26,838 nucleotides of DNA from an uncultured Bacilli bacterium (GTDB taxonomy: Bacteria > Bacillota_I > Bacilli_A > RF39 > UBA660), in the NCBI GenBank assembly GCA_944372725.1, contig CALWAA010000003.1, positions 1 through 26,838 on the forward strand, given 5' to 3'. Of this stretch, positions 1 to 7,671 are shown in pieces. Under the pieces are notes generated by a model. That model searched no databases, was not told the DNA's origin, and was given only the letters and a program-made list of their open reading frames with translations. Numbering within the stretch: position 1 is the stretch's first letter; every line of letters starts with the position of its first letter. Position numbers and translations under genes: made by a program.

Positions 1-57
1 ATCTCTACTCCTTTCTATCAACCAAAACCCTACAAGGAGGTAAGGCAATAGAAATTT

Positions 58-73
58 GTCTAGTTTAGTAGAC
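58..73. repeat. TTTA-containing hairpin upstream of the IS
   Basis: GTCTA and TAGAC pair around the loop GTTTAG. The TTTA core is the same as in the hairpins within the IS200-like element, so the left end may extend this far or an older end may lie here. The rest of 1-160 shows no gene. It holds one more short inverted repeat, CTCCTT (8-13) with AAGGAG (34-39). Confidence 0.4.
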
Positions 74-167
74 ACCAAGCCCTAATGCTCAAGTATTTAT
101 TATGAATGAAAGTATCTAAAAAAGCAAGAAAAACCGTTCGACCGTTAAGGAAAATAGGGTGCGGGCC

Positions 168-183
168 ACGTACTTTAGTGCGT
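168..183. repeat. Left-end subterminal hairpin of the IS200-like element
   Basis: ACGTAC and GTGCGT pair (one T-G wobble) around a TTTA loop, about 80 nt before the transposase start. The right-end hairpin at 739-758 has the same loop and nearly the same stem, as expected of TnpA-binding sites. Confidence 0.6.
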
Positions 184-265
184 AGACCGTTCAGGGTTTA
201 GAGATAATTTATTGTCGCATAAAAGTTGTTGTGCTATAATAGAGCCTAAAACGAGGTGGACAATA

Positions 266-685
266 ATGAGAAAGTCAAGTCATGTACAATATGAAATAGA
301 ATATCATATCGTTTGGACAACCAAATATAGATATCGAATATTACAAGGAAAAGTAGCAGAAAGATTGCGAGAAATAATAAGACAGAATTGTAATAGTATG
401 AATATAACGATAATAAAAGGGAGTATAGGAAAAGAACATGTACATGTATTATTATCATGTCCGCCGAGTCTATCAGTAAGTAGAATAGTACAACAACTAA
501 AAGGAAAGACATCAAGAGCGTTGTTAAGTGAATATAAAGAACTACGAAAGAGATATTATGGACAACATTTATGGGGAACAGGGTACTTTTGTAGAAGTGT
601 AGGAACTGTAACAAGAGAAATAATAGAAGAATATATCAAAAATCAAGATGATGAATATGAAGAGAACTTCAAAATTATAGGATAA
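266..685 (+). CDS. tnpA: IS200/IS605-family transposase TnpA (Y1 HUH)
   Basis: A 139-residue Y1 transposase that cleaves and rejoins single-stranded DNA at the element's ends. The HUH metal site is His58-Val-His60 within KEHVHVLL, and the catalytic tyrosine is Tyr123 in EEYIKNQ. The length and the conserved IVWTTKYR start and GYFCRSVG core match full-length IS200 transposases, so the gene appears intact. The start was placed at ATG 266, with AGGTGG at about 254-259 as ribosome binding site, rather than 54 nt upstream where no such site is seen. It stands alone without tnpB. The family assignment is secure; activity is inferred. Confidence 0.93.
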   Translation: MRKSSHVQYEIEYHIVWTTKYRYRILQGKVAERLREIIRQNCNSMNITIIKGSIGKEHVHVLLSCPPSLSVSRIVQQLKGKTSRALLSEYKELRKRYYGQHLWGTGYFCRSVGTVTREIIEEYIKNQDDEYEENFKIIG

Positions 686-694
686 AAAGTTACA

Positions 695-758
695 GCGAGT
701 TTACTCGCAAAATGTACTTCCAGTACAATGGAACCAAGCCATGTACTTTAGTGCATGG
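695..758. repeat. Right-end hairpins of the IS200-like element
   Basis: Two hairpins share a TTTA loop: GCGAG-TTTA-CTCGC (695-708, perfect) and CCATGTAC / GTGCATGG around TTTA (739-758, one wobble). Between them GTAC-TTCCA-GTAC can also pair. The second is nearly identical to the left-end hairpin, which suggests it is the right-end TnpA recognition site. The first lies just after the stop codon. Confidence 0.6.
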
Positions 759-798
759 TAGGCGACAGCCTTTGACAAAGTTCGACACTTAATGATAT

Positions 799-1029
799 TT
801 ATGTCGAAAATATCAAAAAAATACCATAGTTAAGGTATTTAGGACTATCTGTTTTACCTAGAAGATAGTCAGCAGAAATATTGTATTTTTTACAAATGGT
901 ATAAAGGAAAGGGGTAGCAACAGGGGTTCTGCCTCTTTCGTAGTTTGCTATAACAGATTGATTAGTATTTAATATTTCAGCTAATTTACTTTGGGTTAGC
1001 TTATTTTTATTTCTAATATGTAATTTCAT
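799..1029 (-). CDS. XRE-family helix-turn-helix transcriptional regulator
   Basis: A 76-residue Cro/CI-type DNA-binding protein. The HTH spans residues 11-45 (LTQSKLAEIL, then NQSVIANYERGRTPV as the recognition helix region), followed by the typical ISADYLLGKTD end of small XRE repressors. No effector or protease domain follows, so it is a simple repressor type. It is transcribed divergently from the membrane protein at 1110, whose promoter lies about 35 nt from this start, so it may repress that gene or itself; this is inferred from position only. No clear Shine-Dalgarno precedes ATG 1029, and the N-terminus is slightly short for the family. Confidence 0.85.
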   Translation of the reverse strand: MKLHIRNKNKLTQSKLAEILNTNQSVIANYERGRTPVATPFLYTICKKYNISADYLLGKTDSPKYLNYGIFLIFST

Positions 1030-1062
1030 GATGTAAACTAAAAGACAAGCAAATGTAAATGG

Positions 1063-1091
1063 TTGAAAATGATAAAAATCTATTTTATAAT
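1063..1091 (+). promoter_or_regulatory. Sigma-A-type promoter for the membrane protein at 1110
   Basis: TTGAAA (1063-1068) and TATAAT (1086-1091) are 17 nt apart. The promoter lies inside the longer open frame that begins at 1059, which rules out the upstream ATG and supports translation from 1110. Confidence 0.75.
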
Positions 1092-1109
1092 GTTAATATA
1101 GGTGATATC

Positions 1110-1652
1110 ATGAAAGCTCTAAGAATAATAACTGCTATTGTCCAAAAATTAATTGGTATTATTAACATATTTTTAATCATAATAATTGTTTTAAATTTAT
1201 TTAATTTAATATTATCTGGTATTCAAGGAAATAGTTATATTACTTTTTTAGATTATACCTATAGAATTATATATGAAGATGATGATTATTTTAATTTTAA
1301 AAAAGGTGATTTTATTTTAATTGATTTAAATAGAACGCCTACAGAAAAAGAAATAGTTTTATTTAATAATAATGGAACAATAGAATTAGCCAAAGTAGCA
1401 GAGATGACATATGAGGGGATGAAATTAGAAACAGAAGATGCCAAAATAGAAACTACAAATGAACAAATTATAGGTACTAATATAAAAACAATTCATAATT
1501 TAGGTGATGTAATATCAAGATTATTATCCACCAATGTTTTAATTATTGCTATAGTCATTATAGTATTTACAAGTATCATGCAGTATATTTTAAATAAAGC
1601 CCAAGGTAAACTAAAAAAACCAGATTTTAAAAAATTTAACAATCCAGTATAG
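1110..1652 (+). CDS. Two-TM membrane protein resembling SipW-type S26 signal peptidase but lacking the catalytic serine motif
   Basis: A 180-residue protein with an N-terminal membrane segment (about residues 10-35), an exterior domain, and a second membrane segment (about 140-162) before a short basic tail. This layout and the phrase FNFKKGDFILIDLNRTPTEK resemble the SipW/archaeal-type signal peptidase I fold, where GD..I follows the active-site SGSMEP motif. Here the matching place reads TYRIIYEDDDYF, with no Ser-x-Met, so it is unlikely to be a working peptidase. It could be a degenerate sensor or an unrelated membrane protein. Start 1110 is chosen from AGGTGAT at 1100-1106 and the promoter just upstream. 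The XRE gene opposite may regulate it. Confidence 0.6.
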   Translation: MKALRIITAIVQKLIGIINIFLIIIIVLNLFNLILSGIQGNSYITFLDYTYRIIYEDDDYFNFKKGDFILIDLNRTPTEKEIVLFNNNGTIELAKVAEMTYEGMKLETEDAKIETTNEQIIGTNIKTIHNLGDVISRLLSTNVLIIAIVIIVFTSIMQYILNKAQGKLKKPDFKKFNNPV

Positions 1653-1680
1653 ACAAAGAAAATCAACTTTGTCTTTATTT
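1651..1680 (+). terminator. Rho-independent terminator
   Basis: AGACAAAG (1651-1658) and CTTTGTCT (1667-1674) form an 8-bp stem followed by a T-rich tract. It overlaps the stop codon of the preceding gene. Confidence 0.85.
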
Positions 1681-1737
1681 TTTTCTAGTTTTGTAGTAAA
1701 ATTATAACCTGTGTGTTTATGGAGGGGATGTTTTAAA

Positions 1738-3144
1738 ATGAAAAAAACCAAAATTATATGCAGTATTGGACCTGCTACAAATACAAAAGAAGTATTTAAA
1801 AATCTAGCTTTAGCTGGCATGAATGTTGCGAGAGTAAACTTTTCTCATGCAACCATTGAAGAACGTGAAACTGTGCGTGATTTAGTTAAATGGATTAATG
1901 AAGAAGAAAACTTAAATATTGGTTTATTATACGATACCAAAGGACCAGAATTTCGAAGTGGTGAAGCAGTAGAAGAGGGAATTAACTTAATAGAAGGTAA
2001 CACAATCCGTGTTGTAAAAGAAAGTGTTATCGGTAATGATGAACGTTTTAGTGTTAATCATCCCGAAGCATTAGATAGTCTAAATGTTGGTAGTGTGATT
2101 CAACTTGAAAATGGTTTAATGAAAATTGAAGTAATTTCCAAAGAAAGCGATGGCGTTACTTGTAAAGTCTTAAATGGTGGTATTTTAAAGAGCCGAAAAA
2201 GTCTATTTGTTCCTGGTGTAAAACTTGATATTCCATTTATCAGTGAAGTAGACAAAGAAGATATTATTTATGCTTGTAAAAATAATGGTGACTTTTTAGC
2301 TTTATCATTTGTTTCTACCAAAGAAGATGTTTTAGCAGCCAGAAAAATTATTGATGAACAAAAAAGTAATATGAAAATCATTGCTAAAATTGAATCAAAA
2401 ACAGGAATAGATAATTTAGATGACATTTTAAGTGTTAGTGATGGAGTTATGGTAGCACGTGGCGACCTTGGCGAAGAAGTACCGATTTCACTTTTACCAG
2501 TTTATCAAAAATTAATTATTAGAAAAGCCAGAGAACATGGTAAATTCTGTATTGTTGCAACCGAAATGTTAGAAAGTATGAAGAAAAACTCTAGACCAAC
2601 TCGTGCCGAAGTAACTGACGTAGCAAACGCTGTTTTAGATGGAACCGATGCTGTAATGTTAAGTGGAGAAACAACAGTTGGTGCCTATCCAGTTGAGACT
2701 GTTAAGTATATGGCAAGTATTGCCAGTGATGCTGAAGAACATAGTGCAACTCATTTTGGTTATTTAGGCAAAATTGGCCGTACCGAATGCATTGCTAAAA
2801 GTGCTGTTGATATGACAAGTTATGTTGATGTTAAAGGAATTGTTGCTGAGGCAATCAGTGGCTATAGTACTCGTATGCTTAGTAATTTTAGGCCAAACTG
2901 TCCAATTCTAGCTTGTTGTACAACGAAAGAAGTAGCAAGAAGTTTAGCTCTAAACTATGGTGTTTATACGAGCATTGTTCCTCTTATGGATGATACTGAT
3001 GAATTAGTAGAACTTGTAAAAGAAAAAGCAATCGATTATTTTAATCTTGAAAATGGCGATAAAATTATTATTACTGGTGGCCTACCAGCGATTAACAATG
3101 TTCGTTTAACAAACTTCATGAAAATAGAAGAAATTGTAAAGTAA
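1738..3144 (+). CDS. pyk: Pyruvate kinase
   Basis: Catalyses the last glycolytic step, phosphoenolpyruvate plus ADP to pyruvate plus ATP, in the cytosol. The 468-residue protein has the whole catalytic barrel: KIICSIGPAT at the N-terminus, DTKGPEFRSG, the active-site lysine stretch IIAKIESKTGI, the metal-binding MVARGDLGEEV, and the nucleotide/PEP region IVATEMLESM with RAEVTDVANAV. A normal regulatory C-terminal domain follows, without the extra PEP-utilising domain found in Bacillus Pyk. Translation starts at 1738 after GGAGGGG at about 1722-1728, not at the ATG 27 nt upstream, which precedes this site. It is a single-gene unit between two terminators. Confidence 0.97.
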   Translation: MKKTKIICSIGPATNTKEVFKNLALAGMNVARVNFSHATIEERETVRDLVKWINEEENLNIGLLYDTKGPEFRSGEAVEEGINLIEGNTIRVVKESVIGNDERFSVNHPEALDSLNVGSVIQLENGLMKIEVISKESDGVTCKVLNGGILKSRKSLFVPGVKLDIPFISEVDKEDIIYACKNNGDFLALSFVSTKEDVLAARKIIDEQKSNMKIIAKIESKTGIDNLDDILSVSDGVMVARGDLGEEVPISLLPVYQKLIIRKAREHGKFCIVATEMLESMKKNSRPTRAEVTDVANAVLDGTDAVMLSGETTVGAYPVETVKYMASIASDAEEHSATHFGYLGKIGRTECIAKSAVDMTSYVDVKGIVAEAISGYSTRMLSNFRPNCPILACCTTKEVARSLALNYGVYTSIVPLMDDTDELVELVKEKAIDYFNLENGDKIIITGGLPAINNVRLTNFMKIEEIVK

Positions 3145-3167
3145 GCCTCTTTTCGCTTACTTTTTTT
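3140..3167 (+). terminator. Rho-independent terminator of pyk
   Basis: AGTAAGC (3140-3146) pairs with GCTTACT (3155-3161) and is followed by a run of T. The stem begins in the pyk stop codon. Confidence 0.88.
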
Positions 3168-3168
3168 C

Positions 3169-3198
3169 TTGCTAGCATCATAAAATTTAGTATATAAT
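3169..3198 (+). promoter_or_regulatory. Promoter of the Nudix hydrolase gene
   Basis: TTGCTA (3169-3174) and TATAAT (3193-3198) are 18 nt apart. The -10 overlaps the in-frame ATG at 3197, so translation must start downstream at 3218. Confidence 0.65.
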
Positions 3199-3217
3199 GA
3201 AAAAAAGAAGGGATAAC

Positions 3218-3688
3218 ATGGACATTAATTTTAAAGAAGAAGGATACACTTTTAATTTTCGTGTAGCAGCCTTAATCCGCAATGGAAATAAAATATTAGT
3301 AGAACAAAATAAACAAGTTGATTATTATGGCTTACCAGGTGGCAGATGTAAGCTTGGCGAAGATAGTATAAGTGCCATTATTAGAGAAATGCTAGAAGAA
3401 ACAGGGGAAGAAATGGAATATGTAAGAAGTGTGGGAATACTTGAAAATTTCTTTATCTCTCGTTATACCCATAGTCCTTATCATGAAATACTAATGATTC
3501 ATGAATTAAAATTTAAAAATAAAGATACTTATAAAAAAGATAATATTATAAATTTAGAGGAAAAGAAAGATGGTAAATTTTATTGGAAAGAAATAGATGA
3601 GTTAAATAAATGTAAACCAGAAATTGTTTTTAAACATTTAAATGACACTGAATTTTTCCACATGATTAATAATGATATGAAAAAATAA
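3218..3688 (+). CDS. Nudix hydrolase
   Basis: A 156-residue hydrolase of nucleoside diphosphates linked to another group; the substrate cannot be told from sequence. The Nudix box is complete: Gly, five residues, Glu, seven residues, then REMLEETGE, giving the metal-binding glutamates. It is preceded by LPGGRCKLGED, as in MutT-like and ADP-ribose-like members. The C-terminal half (FYWKEIDELN) fits the usual fold end. It starts at 3218 with AGAAGGG as ribosome binding site. It is monocistronic with its own promoter and terminator, so neighbours give no clue to function. Confidence 0.9.
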   Translation: MDINFKEEGYTFNFRVAALIRNGNKILVEQNKQVDYYGLPGGRCKLGEDSISAIIREMLEETGEEMEYVRSVGILENFFISRYTHSPYHEILMIHELKFKNKDTYKKDNIINLEEKKDGKFYWKEIDELNKCKPEIVFKHLNDTEFFHMINNDMKK

Positions 3689-3689
3689 T

Positions 3690-3720
3690 ACCAAGAATGA
3701 ATAATCTTGGTCTTTTTTTT
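3690..3720 (+). terminator. Rho-independent terminator
   Basis: ACCAAGA (3690-3696) pairs with TCTTGGT (3705-3711), followed by eight T. The right arm also carries TCTTGG, 17 nt before TAGAAT (3728-3733), a weak candidate promoter for the clpC-like gene. Confidence 0.87.
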
Positions 3721-3753
3721 ACATATTTAGAATAGAATTAAGAGGAGGCACTT

Positions 3754-5892
3754 ATGTTTAATAACTTTGGATTTATTGGTAGTAATATTCTAAAAGAAGC
3801 AGAAAAAGAAAGACTTGAATTATCTCACCCATATGTAGGAAGTGAACACCTATTGCTAGCTATTTTAAAAAAAGATAGTGAAGCCAAAGAAATATTAGAA
3901 GAAGCAGGCTTAACGTATAAGAAATTTAGGCAAGAGTTAATTGATATTGTTGGTATTCCCAAAAAGAATATTGATGTAAACTTATATACTCCTTTATTAA
4001 AAAGAATATTATCAAATGCCTTAAGTGATGCAAAAGAAAATAACAAAGGCGTAGTAACAGAAAGCCACATGCTAATTGCCTTGCTAGATGAAGGAGAGGG
4101 AATTGCCATACGTATTATGATTGGCATGGATATCAATTTAGATGATTTATATGATGAGTTAAAGGTAAAACCGCAAGATATTAAGAAAGAAAAATTAGAA
4201 ATCTTAAATGTTGGAAGAGTCTTAAATGATAGAGTAGAAGAATTTGATGCTGTAATCGGCCGAGATAAAGAAATAGATTTAGTAATAGAAAGTTTATTAA
4301 GAAAGAAAAAAAGCAATCCGCTTTTAATCGGTCCAGCCGGAGTAGGAAAAACGGCTATTGTGGAAGAACTAGCTAGGAGAATTACCGAAAAAACAGTTCC
4401 ATATCCCTTATTAAATAAAAAAATAATTGAACTACCGATGGGTGATTTAGTAAGTGGAACTAAATATCGTGGTGAATTTGAAGAACGATTAACTAAAATT
4501 ATCAAAGAAGTAATTAAAAATAAAAATATTATTCTTTTTATTGATGAGGTCCATACCATGGTGAATGCTGGAGGAGCCGAAGGAGCAATTAACGCGGGCG
4601 ATATCTTAAAGCCTTATTTAGCAAGAGGAGATTTAAGAGTAATTGGTGCAACAACAACTGAGGAATATGAAAAATTTATTGCGAAAGATAAAGCTTTAGA
4701 AAGAAGATTTGAAACGATTATGGTAAGCGAACCAACTCTTGAAGAAACCAAAGATATTTTACTTGGGCTTAAATCTAGTTATGAAGCCCATCATAATATA
4801 AAAATTACGGATGAAAATATAAGTGATATTGTATCTTTAGGAGCTCGCTATTTATTTAGAAAGAAAAATCCTGATAAAACCATCGACTTACTAGATAGTG
4901 TTTGTGCTTATGTAAAAAGAAAAAATAATTTGAAAGAAAAGCTAATCAGTTATGAAAAAAAACTAAAAGAATTAACCAAACAAAAAGAAGATTATGTTTT
5001 AGCAAATTCTTTTGATAAAGCCTTGGAAGTATGTATTAAAATAAGCGAGTTTGAAGAAAAAATTAATGCTTTAAAAGAAAAGAAAGATGATGATATAACC
5101 AAAGAAGATATCTTAAAAGTAATAGAACATAAAAGTAATATTCCACTATTTATGAACAAAGAAGAATTAATAGAAAAAATAAAAGATGAGTTATTTGCAA
5201 GTATTTTATATGAAGATGATGCTTTAAATAAATTAATAGAAAATTTAAAAGTATTTTATGAAGCCGAAAATTGTACCAAACTCTTACTGATTGGCCCAAG
5301 TGGGGTAGGAAAAACTTCTTGTGTGAAATTATTAAGCAAAGTAACTGGAAATAATTTAATTCGCTTAGATATGAGTGAATATAAAGAATCTTCCTCAATA
5401 AGTAAGTTAATTGGTACAACCCAAGGTTATATTGGCTATGATGATTCTTTTATATTTAAAGAGGTAAAGTATAATCCTTATTCCATCATCTTAGTGGATG
5501 AACTAGAAAAAGCCCATCCAAGTATTATGAATTTATTTTTACAAATTATGGATGAGGGAGTAATCCATGATTCTCATGGCGAAGCAATTGATTTTTCACA
5601 TACCTTAATTATCATGACATCAAATGCTTATAAAAATAATAATGTAGGATTTTCTCGAAAGAATAAAGAAGATTTAACAGAATATTTTAGTGAAGAATTC
5701 TTAGGAAGATTTGATGATTTAATTTTCTTTAACAGTCTAACCAAAGAGCAAGTACTAACATACTTAAAAGACAAAATAAAGGATAAAACACTTGATTATG
5801 AACAAATGCTAGTTGATACTTCTTTTGAAAAATATGGATTTAGATACATAAACAAAATAATAAATAAATATAAGCAAAAAATAAATAGTTAA
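3754..5892 (+). CDS. clpC: ClpC-type AAA+ unfoldase (Clp protease ATPase subunit)
   Basis: Unfolds proteins and feeds them to ClpP. Two Clp_N repeats occupy residues 1-145. The first AAA+ domain has Walker A GPAGVGKT at 193-200 and the Walker B acidic pair at 264-265. A short helical middle domain lies at about 395-450, where ClpC binds MecA-like adaptors. The second AAA+ domain has Walker A GPSGVGKT at 514-521 and Walker B D582-E583. The ClpP-docking tripeptide VGF is present at 631-633, which argues for a protease partner rather than a ClpB-like disaggregase. At 712 residues it is about 100 shorter than Bacillus ClpC, mainly in the middle and C-terminal parts. The usual ctsR-mcsA-mcsB neighbours are absent. 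The ribosome binding site is GAGGAGG. Confidence 0.9.
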   Translation: MFNNFGFIGSNILKEAEKERLELSHPYVGSEHLLLAILKKDSEAKEILEEAGLTYKKFRQELIDIVGIPKKNIDVNLYTPLLKRILSNALSDAKENNKGVVTESHMLIALLDEGEGIAIRIMIGMDINLDDLYDELKVKPQDIKKEKLEILNVGRVLNDRVEEFDAVIGRDKEIDLVIESLLRKKKSNPLLIGPAGVGKTAIVEELARRITEKTVPYPLLNKKIIELPMGDLVSGTKYRGEFEERLTKIIKEVIKNKNIILFIDEVHTMVNAGGAEGAINAGDILKPYLARGDLRVIGATTTEEYEKFIAKDKALERRFETIMVSEPTLEETKDILLGLKSSYEAHHNIKITDENISDIVSLGARYLFRKKNPDKTIDLLDSVCAYVKRKNNLKEKLISYEKKLKELTKQKEDYVLANSFDKALEVCIKISEFEEKINALKEKKDDDITKEDILKVIEHKSNIPLFMNKEELIEKIKDELFASILYEDDALNKLIENLKVFYEAENCTKLLLIGPSGVGKTSCVKLLSKVTGNNLIRLDMSEYKESSSISKLIGTTQGYIGYDDSFIFKEVKYNPYSIILVDELEKAHPSIMNLFLQIMDEGVIHDSHGEAIDFSHTLIIMTSNAYKNNNVGFSRKNKEDLTEYFSEEFLGRFDDLIFFNSLTKEQVLTYLKDKIKDKTLDYEQMLVDTSFEKYGFRYINKIINKYKQKINS

Positions 5893-5940
5893 AAACAACA
5901 AACTAACTAGAAAATATATATATAATATATTGTTAATATG

Positions 5941-5970
5941 TTGACAAAAATATATAAAAAGTTGTATAAT
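5941..5970 (+). promoter_or_regulatory. Strong promoter of the toxin-antitoxin operon
   Basis: A consensus TTGACA (5941-5946) and TATAAT (5965-5970) are separated by 18 nt, ahead of GAGGTGA and the relB-like start. In such operons the antitoxin usually binds around this site; the AT-rich TATA repeats at 5914-5931 may take part. Confidence 0.85.
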
Positions 5971-5998
5971 TTTACCAGAAAGAAAAAGAGGTGAAAAA

Positions 5999-6289
5999 AT
6001 GGAGAATTTAACAAGTGCTATAAATGTACAAATAGACAAACATGATAAAGAACTTGCTACAAATATTTTAAAAGACCTTGGTTTAAATATGAGTACATTC
6101 ATCAATATGGCAATAAAGCAATTGATAAAAAATGATGGCTTGCCTTTTGAAGTGAAAAATAAAAGACCGAGTAAAGAATTGCTCGAAGCGTTAAAAGAAG
6201 GAAAATATATCGAGAATGAAATTCATGAAGGTAAGCGAGTTGGATATAAAAATATTGATGAAATGATGAGGTCAATTGTTAATGATTGA
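5999..6289 (+). CDS. relB: RelB/DinJ-family antitoxin
   Basis: A 96-residue antitoxin with an N-terminal ribbon-helix-helix (SAINVQIDKHDKELATNILKDLG, then NMSTFINMAIKQL) typical of RelB/DinJ DNA binding and dimerisation, and a C-terminal part (SKELLEALKEG and on) that would wrap the toxin. It starts at 5999 after AGAGGTG and ends with TGA overlapping the toxin ATG at 6282, the tight coupling usual for this pair. It likely represses its own promoter at 5941-5970. Its partner is the YafQ-like toxin just downstream, which is frameshifted; the antitoxin itself looks intact. Confidence 0.9.
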   Translation: MENLTSAINVQIDKHDKELATNILKDLGLNMSTFINMAIKQLIKNDGLPFEVKNKRPSKELLEALKEGKYIENEIHEGKRVGYKNIDEMMRSIVND

Positions 6290-6585
6290 TTTGAAAGAAA
6301 ATACAAAATATAGAATAGATTATACAACTAAATTTAAAAAGCAATTAAAAAAAATTGATAAAACAAAATAAAGATATAAATGAATTTTTAAAAGTAATTA
6401 CAAAACTTGCCAACTTAGAAGAATTAGAGCCAAAATATCAAAATCATAAACTAATAAATGATAGCATATATAATAATTGTTATGAATGTCATATTAGACC
6501 AGATTGGCTCTTGATATATAAATATGTAGACCAAGAACTTTTACTGCTTTTTGCAACTGGTAGTCATAGCGAATTATTCCAATAA
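6282..6585 (+). pseudogene. yafQ: YafQ-family mRNA interferase toxin with a one-base frameshift in an A8 run
   Basis: YafQ-type toxins cut mRNA on the ribosome. Starting at ATG 6282 the frame reads YRIDYTTKFKKQLKKI and stops at 6369-6371. The rest of the toxin, from LIKQNKDINEFLKVIT through YECHIRPDWLLIYKY to GSHSELF, lies one base over, in the frame containing 6355. The two pieces join exactly at a run of eight A (6347-6354); removing one A restores a normal YafQ of about 100 residues. The family's catalytic His and Asp-Trp (CHIRPDW) and the final His (GSHSELF) are intact. It may be a recent loss, a sequencing error in a homopolymer, or a gene expressed by polymerase slippage on the A run. 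Confidence 0.85.
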
Positions 6586-6603
6586 AAAAGACCAAAAAGG
6601 TCT
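6581..6603 (-). terminator. Terminator of thyA (minus strand)
   Basis: On the minus strand AGACC-TTTTT-GGTCT is followed by TTTTTTATT. It overlaps the thyA stop codon and lies just after the convergent toxin gene, so it separates the two units. Confidence 0.75.
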
Positions 6604-7459
6604 ATATTCCCAAATCAAATTTCATTTGGGGATTTTTTTCTTTAACAAGTTTTCTTGGATATCCCTCAATCTTAATATCATCTTGTGTAAAATCATAAAA
6701 ATTTTCTTTTTCTGGATTTAACCATATGGTTGGATTACAATCAATTGGTTCCCTAGTTAACATTTCATGAGCTTGATTTATATGTCTATCATAAATTTGA
6801 ATGTTGTTATAAAACCATGTAAATCTTCCTGGCGTATAGCCTGTATGTCTAGCAACCAAATAAAGGAAAACCAAATATTGTACTTGATTAATACAACCAG
6901 CAGTTAAAAAGTCACTACTTCTTTGAAATAAAGACATATCAAGATAATCTATGCCATCACGTCCATGTCTAACATTCCAAACTGTTTGATAAGCGCAAGG
7001 CTTTAACCCATGTTCTTCCTTAAAATCATCCACTTGCCACATATTAATAATATGTCTTCTACCATCAGGGTCATTTTTTAAACCATCAAGTAAATCTTTT
7101 ACTAAATGGTGCCTTCTAACAGTTTCACCATAACAAGCACCAATAGTACGATTACCAATATCCCATTCATCCCACCAAGTAACTCCATATTTATCTTTTA
7201 AAACATCTAAATTATTAGATTCATCTTGATAAATCCAAAGTAACTCACCAATTGCACTTTTAACCGCGATTGGTCTAAGTGTAATGAGGGGGCTTTCACC
7301 TTTCGTTAAATCATAAGTACACATGCCATGATTAACACTTAAAGTGTGAGCAGGAACTCCATCACTATATTTCGGTCTAGGATTTTTATCTAGACAACCC
7401 TCATTTAAAATTCTTTCGATAATTTCTTTGGTGTATGCATCACCCTTTGTTCCATGCAT
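6602..7459 (-). CDS. thyA: Thymidylate synthase
   Basis: Makes dTMP from dUMP using methylene-tetrahydrofolate, which becomes dihydrofolate. The 285-residue protein is of the divergent Bacillus subtilis ThyA (phage-like) type: DGVPAHTLSV near the N-terminus instead of RTGTGTLS, and KPCAYQT around the active-site Cys155. The phosphate-binding Arg134-Arg135 (PDGRRHI), LLWIYQDESN, and the FYNNIQIYDRHINQ dUMP-binding region are present. It starts at 7459 after AAGGAGGT and a good promoter. It is divergent from folA, whose enzyme recycles its dihydrofolate product, and tmk follows folA, so the three genes supply dTTP precursors. Confidence 0.95.
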   Translation of the reverse strand: MHGTKGDAYTKEIIERILNEGCLDKNPRPKYSDGVPAHTLSVNHGMCTYDLTKGESPLITLRPIAVKSAIGELLWIYQDESNNLDVLKDKYGVTWWDEWDIGNRTIGACYGETVRRHHLVKDLLDGLKNDPDGRRHIINMWQVDDFKEEHGLKPCAYQTVWNVRHGRDGIDYLDMSLFQRSSDFLTAGCINQVQYLVFLYLVARHTGYTPGRFTWFYNNIQIYDRHINQAHEMLTREPIDCNPTIWLNPEKENFYDFTQDDIKIEGYPRKLVKEKNPQMKFDLGI

Positions 7460-7479
7460 AAAATTACCTCCTTATTTTA

Positions 7480-7507
7480 ATTATAAAAGAATTTAATCAG
7501 AAGTCAA
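7480..7507 (-). promoter_or_regulatory. Promoter of thyA
   Basis: On the minus strand TTGACT (7502-7507) and TATAAT (7480-7485) are 16 nt apart, just ahead of the AAGGAGGT site. The stretch 7510-7620 between the two divergent promoters is AT-rich with no other feature that I can see. Confidence 0.8.
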
Positions 7508-7627
7508 TGAATGATAAAGAAAAAGAGGGCAAACAAAAGAAATTACGGGAAAAATTTAATGTCAACTTATTTACATTTATTTTTTAAAGAATTTAAAAGG
7601 ACTTGAAAAATTATAAACAAAGTTTAC

Positions 7628-7656
7628 TTGACAATAGCCCTTATTTTGTGTAAATT
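7628..7656 (+). promoter_or_regulatory. Promoter of folA-tmk
   Basis: TTGACA (7628-7633) and TAAATT (7651-7656) with 17-nt spacing, preceded by TGTG that adds an extended -10 character; folA begins at 7672. Confidence 0.72.
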
Positions 7657-7671
7657 AAAAATGGTGGTAGT

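Larger units (their letters stand above)
130..771 (+). mobile_element. IS200/IS605-family insertion sequence (approximate ends)
   Basis: A single Y1 (HUH) transposase gene sits between non-coding flanks rich in small imperfect palindromes with a TTTA loop (168-183, 695-708, 739-758) and a further short hairpin AGGC-GACA-GCCT at 760-771. IS200/IS605 elements lack terminal inverted repeats and are recognised by subterminal hairpins bound by TnpA as single-stranded DNA, so this arrangement fits. There is no TnpB/IscB partner. The exact cleavage points cannot be fixed without another copy, so the ends given are approximate. Confidence 0.7.

Noticed and set aside
246..614. Minus-strand open frame across the transposase
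   Set aside because: It is a low-complexity, Leu/Ile/Tyr-rich shadow of tnpA with no ribosome binding site.
1059..1109. Upstream start for the membrane protein
   Set aside because: A TTGAAA/TATAAT promoter lies within this stretch, and a better ribosome binding site precedes ATG 1110.
3825..4559. Long open frame on the minus strand inside clpC
   Set aside because: It is a shadow of the AT-rich clpC coding strand, with Ser/Ile/Leu-rich product, no ribosome binding site and no family resemblance.
7510..7620. Riboswitch or attenuator between thyA and folA
   Set aside because: The stretch is AT-rich with no stable stem or terminator; only the two divergent promoters are supported.
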